Both the position numbers and the translations under genes were made by a program. A stretch of 64,000 bases of DNA from Puniceibacterium sediminis (lineage in GTDB: Bacteria; Pseudomonadota; Alphaproteobacteria; Rhodobacterales; Rhodobacteraceae), in NCBI RefSeq assembly GCF_900188035.1, contig NZ_FZNN01000005.1, positions 168,054 through 232,053 on the forward strand, read 5' to 3'. The notes beneath the pieces are model-generated. The model was given only the letters and a program-made list of their open reading frames with translations, made no database searches and was not told the origin of the DNA. Positions 55,701 to 63,982 of this stretch are shown one piece after another; position 1 is the first letter of the stretch, and the number at the start of each line of letters is the position of its first letter.

Positions 55701-57692
55701 CAGCGGTGCGGCTGCGTCATTCAAGACCATCTTATAAATTTTGAGGTCAGCAGTGACGAGAAAGGCCGCCAGCGCCTTCCGTACTTCGGGATCCGCAATC
55801 CGAGCAATGGTCGCGCGAAACAACTTTGCCATAATGGGCTGAAGCTCATCATGGTCGCCTTGGGCTGTGTCGAGCCGGCGCTGCAGCCAAGAGATGGTGT
55901 CGAGCGCTTGGCGCGAGGTAAGATCCGGCACGGTGAACCGGTAGAGAAAGAGCTGGTAATTCCCTATGAAATTGCGCTTGCGAGGGACCGTCAGCGCCCC
56001 TAGCAATTGCCGAAATGGCAAAGCGTCTGGCCAGCAAGTCGATAGCAGAATGCCGCGCAAGCGATCGTCTGTATCACTATCGAGACTGCTCGCCAGAATC
56101 GGCGCGAGGAGTTCGGGTGCGTCGTCCCCGTTCAAGCGCGTAACCGTACGTGAAGCCATCGATCGGATCAGCCCATCGGCGTTGGGATCACTAGCCACCT
56201 CGAGCAAAACCGGAGTCAAACCAATTTCTTTTGCCTCGGCGGCAATATCGATCGCAGCACGCCGCTCGAAGGGCGGCGTCAGAGCGTCGACGATGATAGG
56301 CCGCAATTGCTCGGTGAGTCCCGGGTGTCTCAAGGAGCCGAACAGAGGAACCAGCTGATCGTACTGGTCGAGCAAATCGTCCGCCGCAAATCGCTTCAGT
56401 ATAGCCGCCGTCAGCCTATACTTATCCGCAGACTGTAGGGTGGCGGCCTGTGCGCGTAGCAGTATATCTGGCTGCCGCTCGAGGAGCATGTCGAAAAATG
56501 GCGGGACCATCGCTGCAGCCCAGCCCGCCACCTCAAGAAGCTGTGGCGGGATCCCGCCCGGCCCGCCGACCTCGGGTACATTTAGTAGCGACAGGATCTG
56601 ACCAGCCGACAGGCGATGATCGGCTAGATATCGAGCTGTCAGATAATCGACGAACGTTTTGTGGGTCCATTCGAAGATTCCGGGTTCGACTTCGGCGAAA
56701 AGCGGCGTAAGCAGGATTTCGGTAAGTATCGCGGGTGTCGCAACGACGCTGCCAGCCGGGGAGGGTTCGAGGCCCCCCGCAATCCGAGCGACCGGAAGAA
56801 GGTCCGGACTGACTGAGACGCTGCCGGGAGTGAACCGCGTGATATCACAGAAGGTGGTTGCAACAGCAAGCCGGCCGGCGACAACCACGCGAGTCGCGGC
56901 ATTCGCGATCTCTGGCTCAGCCAACGCACGTTCGACGACGCGCTCGAGCAGATCAGCTTGCCTCGACGGCAGTGTTTCACTTCCAAGATGGCTCCGAAGT
57001 AACAGTCTCAGCAATAGCGGGCTGCTCGCCATCGCTCGCAACTGCTCATCCAACAAACGTTCGGAAAGACGCTCGCGTTCTGCGACCTGCGGCTCCGTGC
57101 GCTCGACTGCTGCGCGGATGTCTTTTTTTTCGAGCGGTGCCAGCGTTAGCTTCTTGAAGCTTCCGATTGGCCAGCGCTGTTCAATTACTCGGTCAAGCTC
57201 CTCGGTCCAAGCCGCGGTTCGGCATGTCAACGCGATCCGCAGCAACGCTCTCTTGCGATTACTGACAAAAAGCTGATCGAGGAAGTGGGTCAGAACTTGT
57301 TCAGCCGACGTCGGCGGACCGGCAATCTCGTCGATGCCATCGATCAGGATATGCCAGGGCCGCTCTTCATCTGCCCAACAGCGTTGATGCTCGGATGAGA
57401 TCAGCGCGACGAGGTCGGTAGCGAAATTGGTATGCCCGCCACGGAGCAGATCAACCTGCTCGCCCTTGTCCCTCAACCAAGCCGCAAGTCCTTCTATTTC
57501 GTGGGTCTTGCCCATTCCGGGGGCGCCCAAGAGCACAAGGCACTGTGCTTCTGCGACTTCTGTCAGAACCACAGGGGCGGTTTCGGTGGCCGAGTCCGAG
57601 CGATCCGCGCCAACGGTCGCGCCGCCTTCTGGAAGCCAGTGTCTCGTCCATGTAAAATTCTGTTCGTGCGGGTCGTTGTGGCTGGTTGTCAT
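52773..57692 (-). CDS. NACHT/STAND ATPase - solenoid - GT-B glycosyltransferase fusion
   Basis: A 1639-residue protein with an unusual domain order. Residues 50-330 form a NACHT/STAND-type ATPase: Walker A GAPGMGKT (56-63), Walker B ILIDGIDE (115-122) and TCRTAAW (156-162) as sensor region. About 350-1200 is a long mainly helical region that looks like a solenoid. Residues 1242-1639 form a GT4-like GT-B glycosyltransferase: the N-lobe loop NHGGISTVNREL, GHDH near 1329, and the retaining EX7E motif AEGFGLTGLEA (E1534, E1542). Bacterial STAND proteins use the solenoid to sense phage and an effector to kill; here the effector would be a glycosyltransferase at the C-terminus. It sits beside McrBC, on the opposite strand, and is followed upstream by an IS66 insertion. 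Confidence 0.85.
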   Translation of the reverse strand: MTTSHNDPHEQNFTWTRHWLPEGGATVGADRSDSATETAPVVLTEVAEAQCLVLLGAPGMGKTHEIEGLAAWLRDKGEQVDLLRGGHTNFATDLVALISSEHQRCWADEERPWHILIDGIDEIAGPPTSAEQVLTHFLDQLFVSNRKRALLRIALTCRTAAWTEELDRVIEQRWPIGSFKKLTLAPLEKKDIRAAVERTEPQVAERERLSERLLDEQLRAMASSPLLLRLLLRSHLGSETLPSRQADLLERVVERALAEPEIANAATRVVVAGRLAVATTFCDITRFTPGSVSVSPDLLPVARIAGGLEPSPAGSVVATPAILTEILLTPLFAEVEPGIFEWTHKTFVDYLTARYLADHRLSAGQILSLLNVPEVGGPGGIPPQLLEVAGWAAAMVPPFFDMLLERQPDILLRAQAATLQSADKYRLTAAILKRFAADDLLDQYDQLVPLFGSLRHPGLTEQLRPIIVDALTPPFERRAAIDIAAEAKEIGLTPVLLEVASDPNADGLIRSMASRTVTRLNGDDAPELLAPILASSLDSDTDDRLRGILLSTCWPDALPFRQLLGALTVPRKRNFIGNYQLFLYRFTVPDLTSRQALDTISWLQRRLDTAQGDHDELQPIMAKLFRATIARIADPEVRKALAAFLVTADLKIYKMVLNDAAAPLPWPDSSESRSALVLESLRQADNPPRDVVMLMHHLAGLFRPEDLDAYLAMMLAERADLRKPLAQIIADLTQSLPINTLDRVWAAALRVPELQHALTARYSIDLDSTAAEYMRQSAKRQSERHDAEERETKAKVSWRSSVTGLLDRIEAGEAALWWQLNLELFHEPSGDYDGHFEFETDLTVTPGWRALDGQERERIRRTAVVYLCDAPLTDLSWLGTSTSHRPANAGLRALRLLREEDRSTFEGLSAETWAVWAPAVLGYVGNDFDTDGNPQRGLMRVAYRVAPGSVLAAVRQIATGAASKGLSRQVFELLDGLLDRPLSELMHELRGAGDLKGNNAASEIIAYLVRNDDTLAMRLIYDALTSSSANLAGVSTEDAWIEKGIIELLGKSPADTWFDLLALRERNEALARSIWTRFASEVAFDRSFDFDALSEYALAQAYIDLAVLLPERPPTVSGARMLGVPDYVEQLRSVLLSRLVSAGTNAALEQMYRMRDALPELYDILGWSIERARHAVRAKAKRPEDPADILARIGDMGVLTEPVVSEKPIAKTDDSDGIPFEMNIAAPAPAPSGLLPQTNRRTILAVATEWASNHGGISTVNRELCIALAALGHKVLCLVPDASGTDVLNAKTARVELVQCPESVQIRGHARFLLCDAEHLSTKPDLLIGHDHITGPAAHALANRFGAKYVHFLHTIPHENEGLKTPHGDDLFDPLRGEAKLDDQIELAKRADLVVAVGPRIKRNFLWQAPVPTMTMLLPGLSPALLELTPALPNLQVNACLMSGRMEDAGIKGGLLACDVIKSVATARSWSSGHTPKLVMRGFTKEQALAEFQNIGNFGDYSQFVQLRTFSTEPAKLVQDYVGSALIIMPSVAEGFGLTGLEAIAAGVPVIISAESGLAEYLRDPALNQGLDPDLFEASIASVTLGDVANRNEWAAKVDSALSDHATAFARAAKLRAELKLRLTWDKAARGLSLDILKL

Positions 57693-57868
57693 CTCAACCG
57701 GTTAACAGATTCACATGCGGGGGGCCAATAGCCTGATATGAACAGCCTGAGCTCATTTGAGCGAAACACTGTATGCGCCGTCTCCGCCCCATTGATTTCC
57801 CGCTTGCGGTCAGCCCGTCTGGCGTTGGACGGCGGTTCGATGAGCTCGTCGGGGAGTCTCGGATGAGC

Positions 57869-59521
57869 TCACTCTGAGGCGATGACCTTTTGGGCATAGG
57901 CCCACGGCATCAGAGCGTCGATGTCCTTAGCCAAGTGGCCGTTGGCCAGCTTGGTGAAGAGATCGCGCAGGTAGGCGTAGGGTTCAACGCCATTCATTTT
58001 GCAGGTGCCAATCAGGCTGGCGAAGCGGGCCCAATTTCTTCCGCCCTCGTCGTGGCCCGCGAAGAGTGCGTTGCGGCGGTTCATGGCGGGACTGCGGATG
58101 GCGTTCTCGACCAGATTGGAGTCGATGTCGACGTGGCCATCGCCGAGGAACAGGCGGAAGCCGTCCTGACGGCGCAGCATATAGGCCATGGCCTCGCCGA
58201 GCTCGGATTTACGCGAGACGCGTGCGGCCTGCGCGGTTAGCCAAGTGAAGAACTCATCCACCAAGGGGCGGGACAGGCTCTGGCGCACCGCCCGGCGATG
58301 ATCGGGGGCTGACCCGCGGATTGCGCCCTCGACCTTGTAGAGCGCGGCGATGCGCAACAGCGCCTCGTCCACGATGGGCGAGCCCTTCTTGGGCTTGGCC
58401 TTGATCAGCTTGCGCCGCCCATGTGCCCAGCAGAAAGCCAGCCGCAATGGCTTGCCTCCCGTGCGCTTGGGCGTGGCCAGATGGGTATAGGCACCATAAG
58501 CATCGACCTGGATCGTGCCGTTGAAGCCGTCGAGGATCTCGGCGGCATATTCGCCTTTGCGCCCAGCACGATAATGGAACACCACGCCCGGCGGCGCGGA
58601 ACCACCCCAGCCACGGTCGTCGCGCAGCACTGCCCAGAGATAGCCGGTTTTGGTCTTGCCTCGCCCGGGGTCCAGCACAGGGGCCGTGGTCTCATCAACA
58701 TAAAGCCGTGTGCTGCCCTGTTTCAGGATCGTGGCCATGTGATCGACCACGGGCGCGATCAACGCGCCGGTCCTGCCCATCCAGTCCGCCAGCACCGAGC
58801 GGTCGATCGGCACCCCGAGCCGGGCCATGACCACGGCCTGCCGATTCAGCGGCATGTGTTCGGAATGTTTGGAGACGGCGATCTGCGCCAGAAGCGCCTC
58901 TGTCGGCCAGCTGCCTTCCAGAAGGTGCGCCGGCGCCTTCGCCTGCACCACCCCCGCACGCCCCTTCGGGCAGGCGTATTTCGGGCGCACCGTGACGATC
59001 ACCTGATAGCGTGCCGGAATGAAGTCGAGCCGTTCCGTCCGATCTTCGCCGATCCGGACCATGTCGCCGCAACCACAAGGGCACGCAATGCTGTCGGGTT
59101 CGATCACTCGCTCGACGCGCGGCAGGCTCTGGGGTAGAGCGCGGGTTTTGCGCTCCTTGCGTGGGGTCGCCCTTTCGGGATCGGCCGCACTGGCCGCGAT
59201 CTTTTCTTCGACTGCAGCGATCTGCGCCTGAGTCTCGGCGATGGCCGTCTCCAGGTCTTCCAGCGCCAGTTCAAGCTGCGCGGGGTCAAGTTTTTCCGAT
59301 TTGGGCCCGAACTTCGCGCGCCGGTATTCCTGAACCTGGCCTTCCAGCTTCTCGATCAGCTTCTTCAACTCGGTGATGAAGGCGTCCTTCTCGGCCACAA
59401 CCGACTGTTCGTGTTGCCGCGCCGCACGCTCGACGGAAAGCTCGAATTGCAGCTCAGAAACCGCCTGAACCACCTCGGGCGGCAGGCCTGGAAACAGGCT
59501 GAGATCGAAGGGCTGCGACAT
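57869..59521 (-). CDS. tnpC: IS66 transposase TnpC
   Basis: A 550-residue IS66 transposase. The N-terminus is a coiled coil with the zinc-binding CPCGCG region near 145; the DDE domain begins around residue 250 (LYVDETTAPVLDPGRGKTKTG) and includes QVDAYGAY; the C-terminal IS66 part ends near HLAKDIDALMPW. Length is that of complete members. It lies 64 bp after tnpB in the same transcription direction. Confidence 0.95.
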   Translation of the reverse strand: MSQPFDLSLFPGLPPEVVQAVSELQFELSVERAARQHEQSVVAEKDAFITELKKLIEKLEGQVQEYRRAKFGPKSEKLDPAQLELALEDLETAIAETQAQIAAVEEKIAASAADPERATPRKERKTRALPQSLPRVERVIEPDSIACPCGCGDMVRIGEDRTERLDFIPARYQVIVTVRPKYACPKGRAGVVQAKAPAHLLEGSWPTEALLAQIAVSKHSEHMPLNRQAVVMARLGVPIDRSVLADWMGRTGALIAPVVDHMATILKQGSTRLYVDETTAPVLDPGRGKTKTGYLWAVLRDDRGWGGSAPPGVVFHYRAGRKGEYAAEILDGFNGTIQVDAYGAYTHLATPKRTGGKPLRLAFCWAHGRRKLIKAKPKKGSPIVDEALLRIAALYKVEGAIRGSAPDHRRAVRQSLSRPLVDEFFTWLTAQAARVSRKSELGEAMAYMLRRQDGFRLFLGDGHVDIDSNLVENAIRSPAMNRRNALFAGHDEGGRNWARFASLIGTCKMNGVEPYAYLRDLFTKLANGHLAKDIDALMPWAYAQKVIASE

Positions 59522-59585
59522 GCACTTTCATAGCCGATCTCGGCAGGAAAGCCCAATAAAACAAGGACAATACCCGCCAAATGAG

Positions 59586-59939
59586 TCATCCTGCCGCAGC
59601 CGGCGGCGGCACCCGCTGCGCCATCACCCGACGCCAGTCCAGCCCTTCAAACAAGGCCTCGAACTGCGCCCGCGACAGCCGCATCGTTCCGTCCTTCACC
59701 TTCGGCCAGGCAAAGCTACCTTGCTCCAAGACCTTGTAAACAAGCACAAGACCCGTTCCATCCCAAACCAAAATCTTCAGCCGGTCCCCGCGTTTCGAAC
59801 GGAACACCACCGTCACGCCGGAATGCGGATCCAGCTTCAATTCGGTCTGGATGATCAGCGCCAGCGCCCGGTGACCACAACGGAAGTCCACAGGCCGGGT
59901 CGCAATCAGGATCGGCAGCCGCTGCCCAGCAACGATCAT
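59586..59939 (-). CDS. tnpB: IS66 accessory protein TnpB
   Basis: A 117-residue IS66 Orf2-type protein with the block RPVDFRCGHRALALI...WDGTGLVLVYKVLEQGSF and the LDWRRV ending that identify the family. It is required for IS66 movement. It overlaps tnpA by 4 bp. Confidence 0.95.
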   Translation of the reverse strand: MIVAGQRLPILIATRPVDFRCGHRALALIIQTELKLDPHSGVTVVFRSKRGDRLKILVWDGTGLVLVYKVLEQGSFAWPKVKDGTMRLSRAQFEALFEGLDWRRVMAQRVPPPAAAG

Positions 59940-60394
59940 GCCGCCCCACGCAGCGCGCGCACCAAGGCTGCAACCCGCTCCACCATCACATCGTCCGGAA
60001 ATCGCAGCACAAGGTCCGCCCCGACTTCCAGCGTCATGATCCCCTTGGACCCATCGCCACCTTCAGAAACCGCCGACGCATCCGCAGGCACTTGCAGTTC
60101 TGGCGTAACCGCGAGCGGCACAAAGGCCTGTTCCGCAGGCCCATCGTCAGCCGGGACCAGGGCCACCATCAGATCGCCAGGTAGGGCCAGAAGACCTTCG
60201 CGTGCCTGCCGCCGCCAGTCCGACAGCTGATGCGGAATGAGACCATGGCGCCGGGCGACATCCACAACACGCGCCCCAGGTTGGAAACTCTCCGCGACAA
60301 TCCGCGCCTTCACATCGTCAGGCCAGCGCCGGTTCCCCCGCCGAGGCTCGACTACCTCGCACCGCCCCACAAAACCATCTCCACCATCCGCCAT
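59936..60394 (-). CDS. tnpA: IS66 accessory protein TnpA
   Basis: A 152-residue protein with an N-terminal HTH (GARVVDVARRHGLIPHQLSDWRRQAREG) as in IS3/IS66 orfA proteins. It is the first gene of the element and overlaps tnpB by 4 bp (ATGA). Confidence 0.9.
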   Translation of the reverse strand: MADGGDGFVGRCEVVEPRRGNRRWPDDVKARIVAESFQPGARVVDVARRHGLIPHQLSDWRRQAREGLLALPGDLMVALVPADDGPAEQAFVPLAVTPELQVPADASAVSEGGDGSKGIMTLEVGADLVLRFPDDVMVERVAALVRALRGAA

Positions 60395-60484
60395 GCCAAA
60401 TCTCCGACTGTGTCCAAGGACCTTCTGGCAGACCCGTCACCCGGCAAAAACGTGCGAAATCAATGGGGCAGAGACGGCGCATAC

Positions 60485-60856
60485 GAAACACTGCGAGTCT
60501 GGTTGAGTGAAGTCCCACCGAAAGTGTTTGACTCAGAAGAGACCGGTAATCACCAATGGCACTGGCTAGCCGAAAAGCTCGGGAAGTGGCAGTTTTCATG
60601 GGCGCGGCTGACGGTTGGTTTTGAATGACCGCATTTCCCGCACAGCGGTTGGTCGTTTGAGACAAAAACCTCCGGACACAAATGGACAGCAAGAATCAGT
60701 CGTTTCTGTCCCTTCGCGCGCTATACTACTGCTTCATCAGGTAATCCTAGACAGAGCGCTAAGGCAAAGTTCATCTTGTTTTGGCACGTTTATGGCCCAT
60801 TCCAAGAGCCGCCGTTCGCTGCGAGTAGCATGAAGGGACGCTCAGGGCCGGGTGCG
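60485..60856. other. 372-bp gap between IS66 and the cyclase-like gene
   Basis: After the 8-bp target duplication no coding frame with any family character is visible on either strand. The stretch contains no strong repeat. I see nothing else to report in it; it may be decayed sequence of a gene split by the IS. Confidence 0.4.
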
Positions 60857-61777
60857 TCATCGGGTCGGCGCTTGAGCAGAGGAATGCTTGCGATCATCAG
60901 CGAACATCTGGCTTGCCCACCTCTCGAGCTTGACTAGATTTTTTGCATGCTCCTGATCGCTATATTGCTCCTCGTTATACACTTCTTGAAAAAGCTCAGA
61001 CGTTTGCATGGCAAAGTGAGGGGGTTGGACTTTTATTTCCTCACATAACTCGCTGGCAGCTTTGCACAATCTTTCGATTGTTGCACCCAAGTGGATCCTC
61101 CCGTGCGACGAAGCGGCGTTCCAACGAAACTTGGGGGAGCTCTTGAAGCTGACGAGAAGCCTAACGAGTTCTTTAAGTCTGCTCATCTTCTCAGAATGGT
61201 CTGAAAATTCCTTCGGACAAGAAAACCAAATAAACTCATCAATCATCCTGTAGTCCGATGGGTTTGGCATGCCTTCAAATGCCCTTGGAGAAACGCCCAC
61301 TATTGGACGCCCACCGATCTCTCGGTCAATGAAGACCCGAGCACCTTTACCCGCTCCTTCTAGCTGCGCAGCTCTCGTAACGGCATTTCCGCAAATGAAG
61401 TGCCCTAAAGATCTTCTAGTCTTTTTTGGCTCAATGATCTGACCAAAAGTCATCCCGCCTCTGGCGAGAATTCCAGTTCTCGTGTTCTCAAAAAATATTC
61501 TGTGCGCTGCCTGAACGACCAGGCTTTCGCTTCTTGACCACAGAAACGCACAGTCCGAAAGCTGCGCAATTTTGAGGCCTTCTATATTGCATTCGTGAAG
61601 GTTCTTGCGAAACTGTGAAAGCAGGCGAGCGCAGAAGAGCTGATTTCCGTCTACCTTTCGGCACTTGGGGGCCAGTGCCTTGAAGTCATGAGCAGAGACA
61701 AGTGGCTTTTCAGATGTTGTTAGTGCGCTGATACCCAATATGTCGACAAATAATACCGCCCCATCGTACTCAATCAT
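60857..61777 (-). CDS. Class III nucleotide-cyclase-like protein, Pycsar PycC candidate
   Basis: A 306-residue protein with the pattern of class III cyclases in small defence genes. The metal-binding Asp are at D12 (FVDILGIS) and D75 (QLSDCAFLW); RGGMTFGQ and GNAVTRAAQLEGAGKGARVFID give the two later core strands. PycC enzymes make cCMP or cUMP on phage infection and activate a linked effector. No effector gene is adjacent on either side; an IS66 and an IS3 element flank it. The base composition is visibly lower in GC than the flanks. The ATG at 61777 follows AGGAA; the open frame extends to 61825 only by TTG. Confidence 0.6.
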   Translation of the reverse strand: MIEYDGAVLFVDILGISALTTSEKPLVSAHDFKALAPKCRKVDGNQLFCARLLSQFRKNLHECNIEGLKIAQLSDCAFLWSRSESLVVQAAHRIFFENTRTGILARGGMTFGQIIEPKKTRRSLGHFICGNAVTRAAQLEGAGKGARVFIDREIGGRPIVGVSPRAFEGMPNPSDYRMIDEFIWFSCPKEFSDHSEKMSRLKELVRLLVSFKSSPKFRWNAASSHGRIHLGATIERLCKAASELCEEIKVQPPHFAMQTSELFQEVYNEEQYSDQEHAKNLVKLERWASQMFADDRKHSSAQAPTR

Positions 61778-61943
61778 TGTTTTCCTGACCAAATCTTTGC
61801 TTTTCACGCATGAGTGTTGTTCCAAGGAGGAAAGTAATCAAGGCCGCCGCAGTCAGTTAGAGGTGGTTCCGGAAATCTGAACAGCCGGGATAAGTGGATT
61901 TTCCGCTCAACAGCAGCATGATGCTGCGAGCGAGGAGAAGACC

Positions 61944-62255
61944 ATGGCACGACGACCACGCCGGAACCACAGCCCGGCATTCAAGGCGAAAGTAGCGGTG
62001 GCCGCTATCAAGGGCGAGAAGACCATGATCGAGTTGGCGCAGGAGTTCGATGTCCATCCGAACCAGATCAAGCAGTGGCGCGACCAGCTGCTTGAGGGGG
62101 CGACCGGGGTGTTTGGCGAGACCCCGAAGGCTGAGCCGGAGCCGACCATCGATGTGAAGACCCTGCATGCGAAGATCGGAGAGCTGACGCTGGAGAACGA
62201 TTTTTTGTCCGGCGCGCTCGGCAAGGCGGGTCTGTTGCGGAGCGCAAGAAAATGA
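61944..62255 (+). CDS. IS3-family transposase OrfA
   Basis: A 103-residue OrfA with an HTH (HSPAFKAKVAVAAIKGEKTMIELAQEF) and a leucine-zipper-like helix. It recognises the element ends. Its stop overlaps the OrfB start by 4 bp (ATGA); the fusion protein normally arises by -1 frameshift, and an A-rich run AAGAAAATGA lies at the overlap. Confidence 0.92.
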   Translation: MARRPRRNHSPAFKAKVAVAAIKGEKTMIELAQEFDVHPNQIKQWRDQLLEGATGVFGETPKAEPEPTIDVKTLHAKIGELTLENDFLSGALGKAGLLRSARK

Positions 62256-63082
62256 TCGATCCCACGGCCAAGCTGAGCGTCAGCCGTCAGGCCGTTGTGC
62301 TGGGGATCAGCCGGGGAGCCGTCTATTACAAGCCCCGCCCGGTGTCGGACGCCGATCTGAAGCTGATGCACCGGATCGACAAGCTGCACATGGAGTTCCC
62401 CTTCGCGGGCAGCAGGATGTTGCAGGGCCTGTTGGTGCAGGAAGGGTTCAAGATCGGGCGGTTGCACGTCGCCACTCTGATGAAGCGCATGGGCATCGAG
62501 GCACTGTATCGAAAGCCGAACACCTCGCAACCGGCGCCGGGGCACAAGATCTACCCCTATCTGCTGCGCAAGCTGCCCATCATCCGGCCCAATCAGGTCT
62601 GGGCGATGGACATCACCTACTTCCCCATGGCGCGCGGCTTCATCTATCTGGCGGCGGTGCTGGATTGGTTCACCCGGCGCGTCCTGGCCTGGCGGGTGTC
62701 GATCACGCTGGAAGCGGATTTTTGCATTGAAGCAGTGGAGGAGGCGCTTGCGCGCCACGGTGCGCCCGAGATCTTCAACACGGATCAGGGTAGCCAGTTC
62801 ACATCGACCGACTTCATCAAGGTTCTGGCCGCCCGCGAGATCAAGATCAGCATGGATGGCAAGGGCGCGTGGCGCGATAACGTCTTCGTCGAACGCCTCT
62901 GGAGGACCATCAAATACGAAGAGGTCTACCTGCGGGCCTACGCCAGCGTCTCGGAAGCTCGCGCCGGGATCGGCCGCTATCTCGGCTTCTACAACAGCCG
63001 CCGCCCACATTCATCGCTTGACGGCAAAACGCCCGATCAAGCCTACTTCAACCAGCCGATGTCCGAAGCGGCAGCGGCATAA
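62252..63082 (+). CDS. IS3-family transposase OrfB (DDE integrase)
   Basis: A 276-residue OrfB with an HTH_21 region and an rve-type DDE domain: D in WAMDITYF, D in NTDQGSQFTS and E in VERLWRTIKYEEVY. The C-terminus has RRPHSSLDGKTPDQAYF, typical of the IS3 group. Intact, so the element may be active. Confidence 0.93.
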   Translation: MIDPTAKLSVSRQAVVLGISRGAVYYKPRPVSDADLKLMHRIDKLHMEFPFAGSRMLQGLLVQEGFKIGRLHVATLMKRMGIEALYRKPNTSQPAPGHKIYPYLLRKLPIIRPNQVWAMDITYFPMARGFIYLAAVLDWFTRRVLAWRVSITLEADFCIEAVEEALARHGAPEIFNTDQGSQFTSTDFIKVLAAREIKISMDGKGAWRDNVFVERLWRTIKYEEVYLRAYASVSEARAGIGRYLGFYNSRRPHSSLDGKTPDQAYFNQPMSEAAAA

Positions 63083-63242
63083 CCGAGGCGGAAATCCACT
63101 TAGAAAACGCCCGGAACCTGTTCAGACAAACCGAGCCACCTCTGTTGTCAAGCAATGTCTGCTTCGGTTGCGCTGCATTGCAGCACCGTGGCTTGTTTTG
63201 TGAGGCAGCTTTGGGCCGATCGCGTCAGAGCCACCCTCGGCA

Positions 63243-63351
63243 AGAAGATTGGTAGTTCTGCTCTGCCAGAAGACGGCTGTGGCCATCGCTGTGACGAACG
63301 GCTCAGGCCGGCGGCGCTGGTTCAAGCTAGCGGAATAACAGTCTATAATGT
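63243..63351 (+). pseudogene. Remnant of a RecD2-like helicase C-terminus
   Basis: The plus frame from 63243 reads RRLVVLLCQKTAVAIAV, then NGSGRRRWFKL and stops at TAA (63349-63351). The intact RecD2 gene (48731-48830) has KRLVVIVGQRKAVAIAVKN and SGRRRWSKL at its C-terminus. The match ends upstream where the IS3 flank begins, so this is the 3' stump of a second copy or relative. The sequences differ at many silent and non-silent sites, so it is not a recent duplicate. Confidence 0.75.
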
Positions 63352-63404
63352 AGCATAAGATGGCGGCGTTCGGCGCTTGTATCACTTCGAGGGGATTGGC
63401 CGTA

Positions 63405-63767
63405 GTGGCAAGGTTCGAAGACATATGGCACGAACAGTGCGAGGCCGCGAAGACGATCAAGGCCCGGTATGGCGATCAAGCCGCTTTCGATTATCTAGTC
63501 GGTGAGAAGCTGCTGCAATTCACCTCGGCGGCCAAAAGGCACCCAGAGTTCGCTGCCCAGCTTCCGGCATTCGTGGCGAAGGTCAGACAGATGTTCTTCG
63601 GCGCTAATATGGATGCGTATCTCGATGCTCTTGAGGCTCAACTGATCGAAAGAGCCCATGACGTCGATGATGAAGACGTTGAGGTGCTTGTTGCCGACAC
63701 AAGCGATTTGGAAAGCCTCCGGCAGATCGCCGATCTGTTGCTTGCACCAAATCTGGGAATCGCGTGA
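63405..63767 (+). CDS. Small helical protein downstream of RecD2 remnant
   Basis: A 120-residue protein from a GTG at 63405 with GAGGGG upstream (an ATG at 63360 would add 15 residues). It is acidic and helical: FEDIWHEQCEAAKTIKARYG, FDYLVGEKLLQFTSAAKRHPEF and an acidic ending. I do not recognise a domain. It lies just after the RecD2 remnant, which may be its former operon partner. Confidence 0.6.
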   Translation: MARFEDIWHEQCEAAKTIKARYGDQAAFDYLVGEKLLQFTSAAKRHPEFAAQLPAFVAKVRQMFFGANMDAYLDALEAQLIERAHDVDDEDVEVLVADTSDLESLRQIADLLLAPNLGIA

Positions 63768-63853
63768 TGGAAAATGTTTATACGGCTATGCGCTTGAATA
63801 CGAGGGACTTCGCCCCCTCTTGCTTCCGCAGTGCTTCCGAAATGTTTGAACGC

Positions 63854-63876
63854 AAAAAGCCGCCCCGGAGGGCGGC
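63854..63876 (-). terminator. Terminator of the tRNA-fMet transcript
   Basis: On the minus strand GCCGCC pairs with GGCGGC (63876-63871 with 63864-63859) and is followed by a T run. It is 30 bp downstream of the tRNA gene on the same strand. Confidence 0.8.
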
Positions 63877-63905
63877 ATTCAAGCATTTGTATTGTTTGGT
63901 AAATT

Positions 63906-63982
<77 letters not shown>

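Larger units (their letters stand above)
57771..60484 (-). mobile_element. IS66-family insertion sequence, complete, 2714 bp
   Basis: Terminal inverted repeats were found by eye: GTATGCGCCGTCTC at the left end (from 57771) and its complement at the right end (to 60484), with about 27 of 29 bases matching. The flanks are 8-bp direct repeats GAAACACT (57763-57770 and 60485-60492), the target-site duplication expected for IS66. The three genes tnpA, tnpB and tnpC are intact, so the element may be active. Its removal would join the two flanks without an obvious open gene. Confidence 0.92.
61859..63143 (+). mobile_element. IS3-family element, about 1.29 kb
   Basis: The ends form an imperfect 26-bp inverted repeat starting AGAGGTGG and including TCTGAACAG (61859-61884 with 63118-63143), and GTT flanks both ends (61856-61858 and 63144-63146), a 3-bp target duplication in line with the IS3 family. 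It carries orfA and orfB intact. The exact ends were set by eye and may be off by a few bases. Confidence 0.75.

Noticed and set aside
61778..61825. Upstream TTG start of the cyclase-like gene
   Set aside because: The ATG at 61777 has an AGGAA box at the right distance and gives a start close to the first core strand.
63155..63358. Plus-strand frame over the RecD2 remnant
   Set aside because: It is in a different frame from the recognisable helicase remnant and has no family character.
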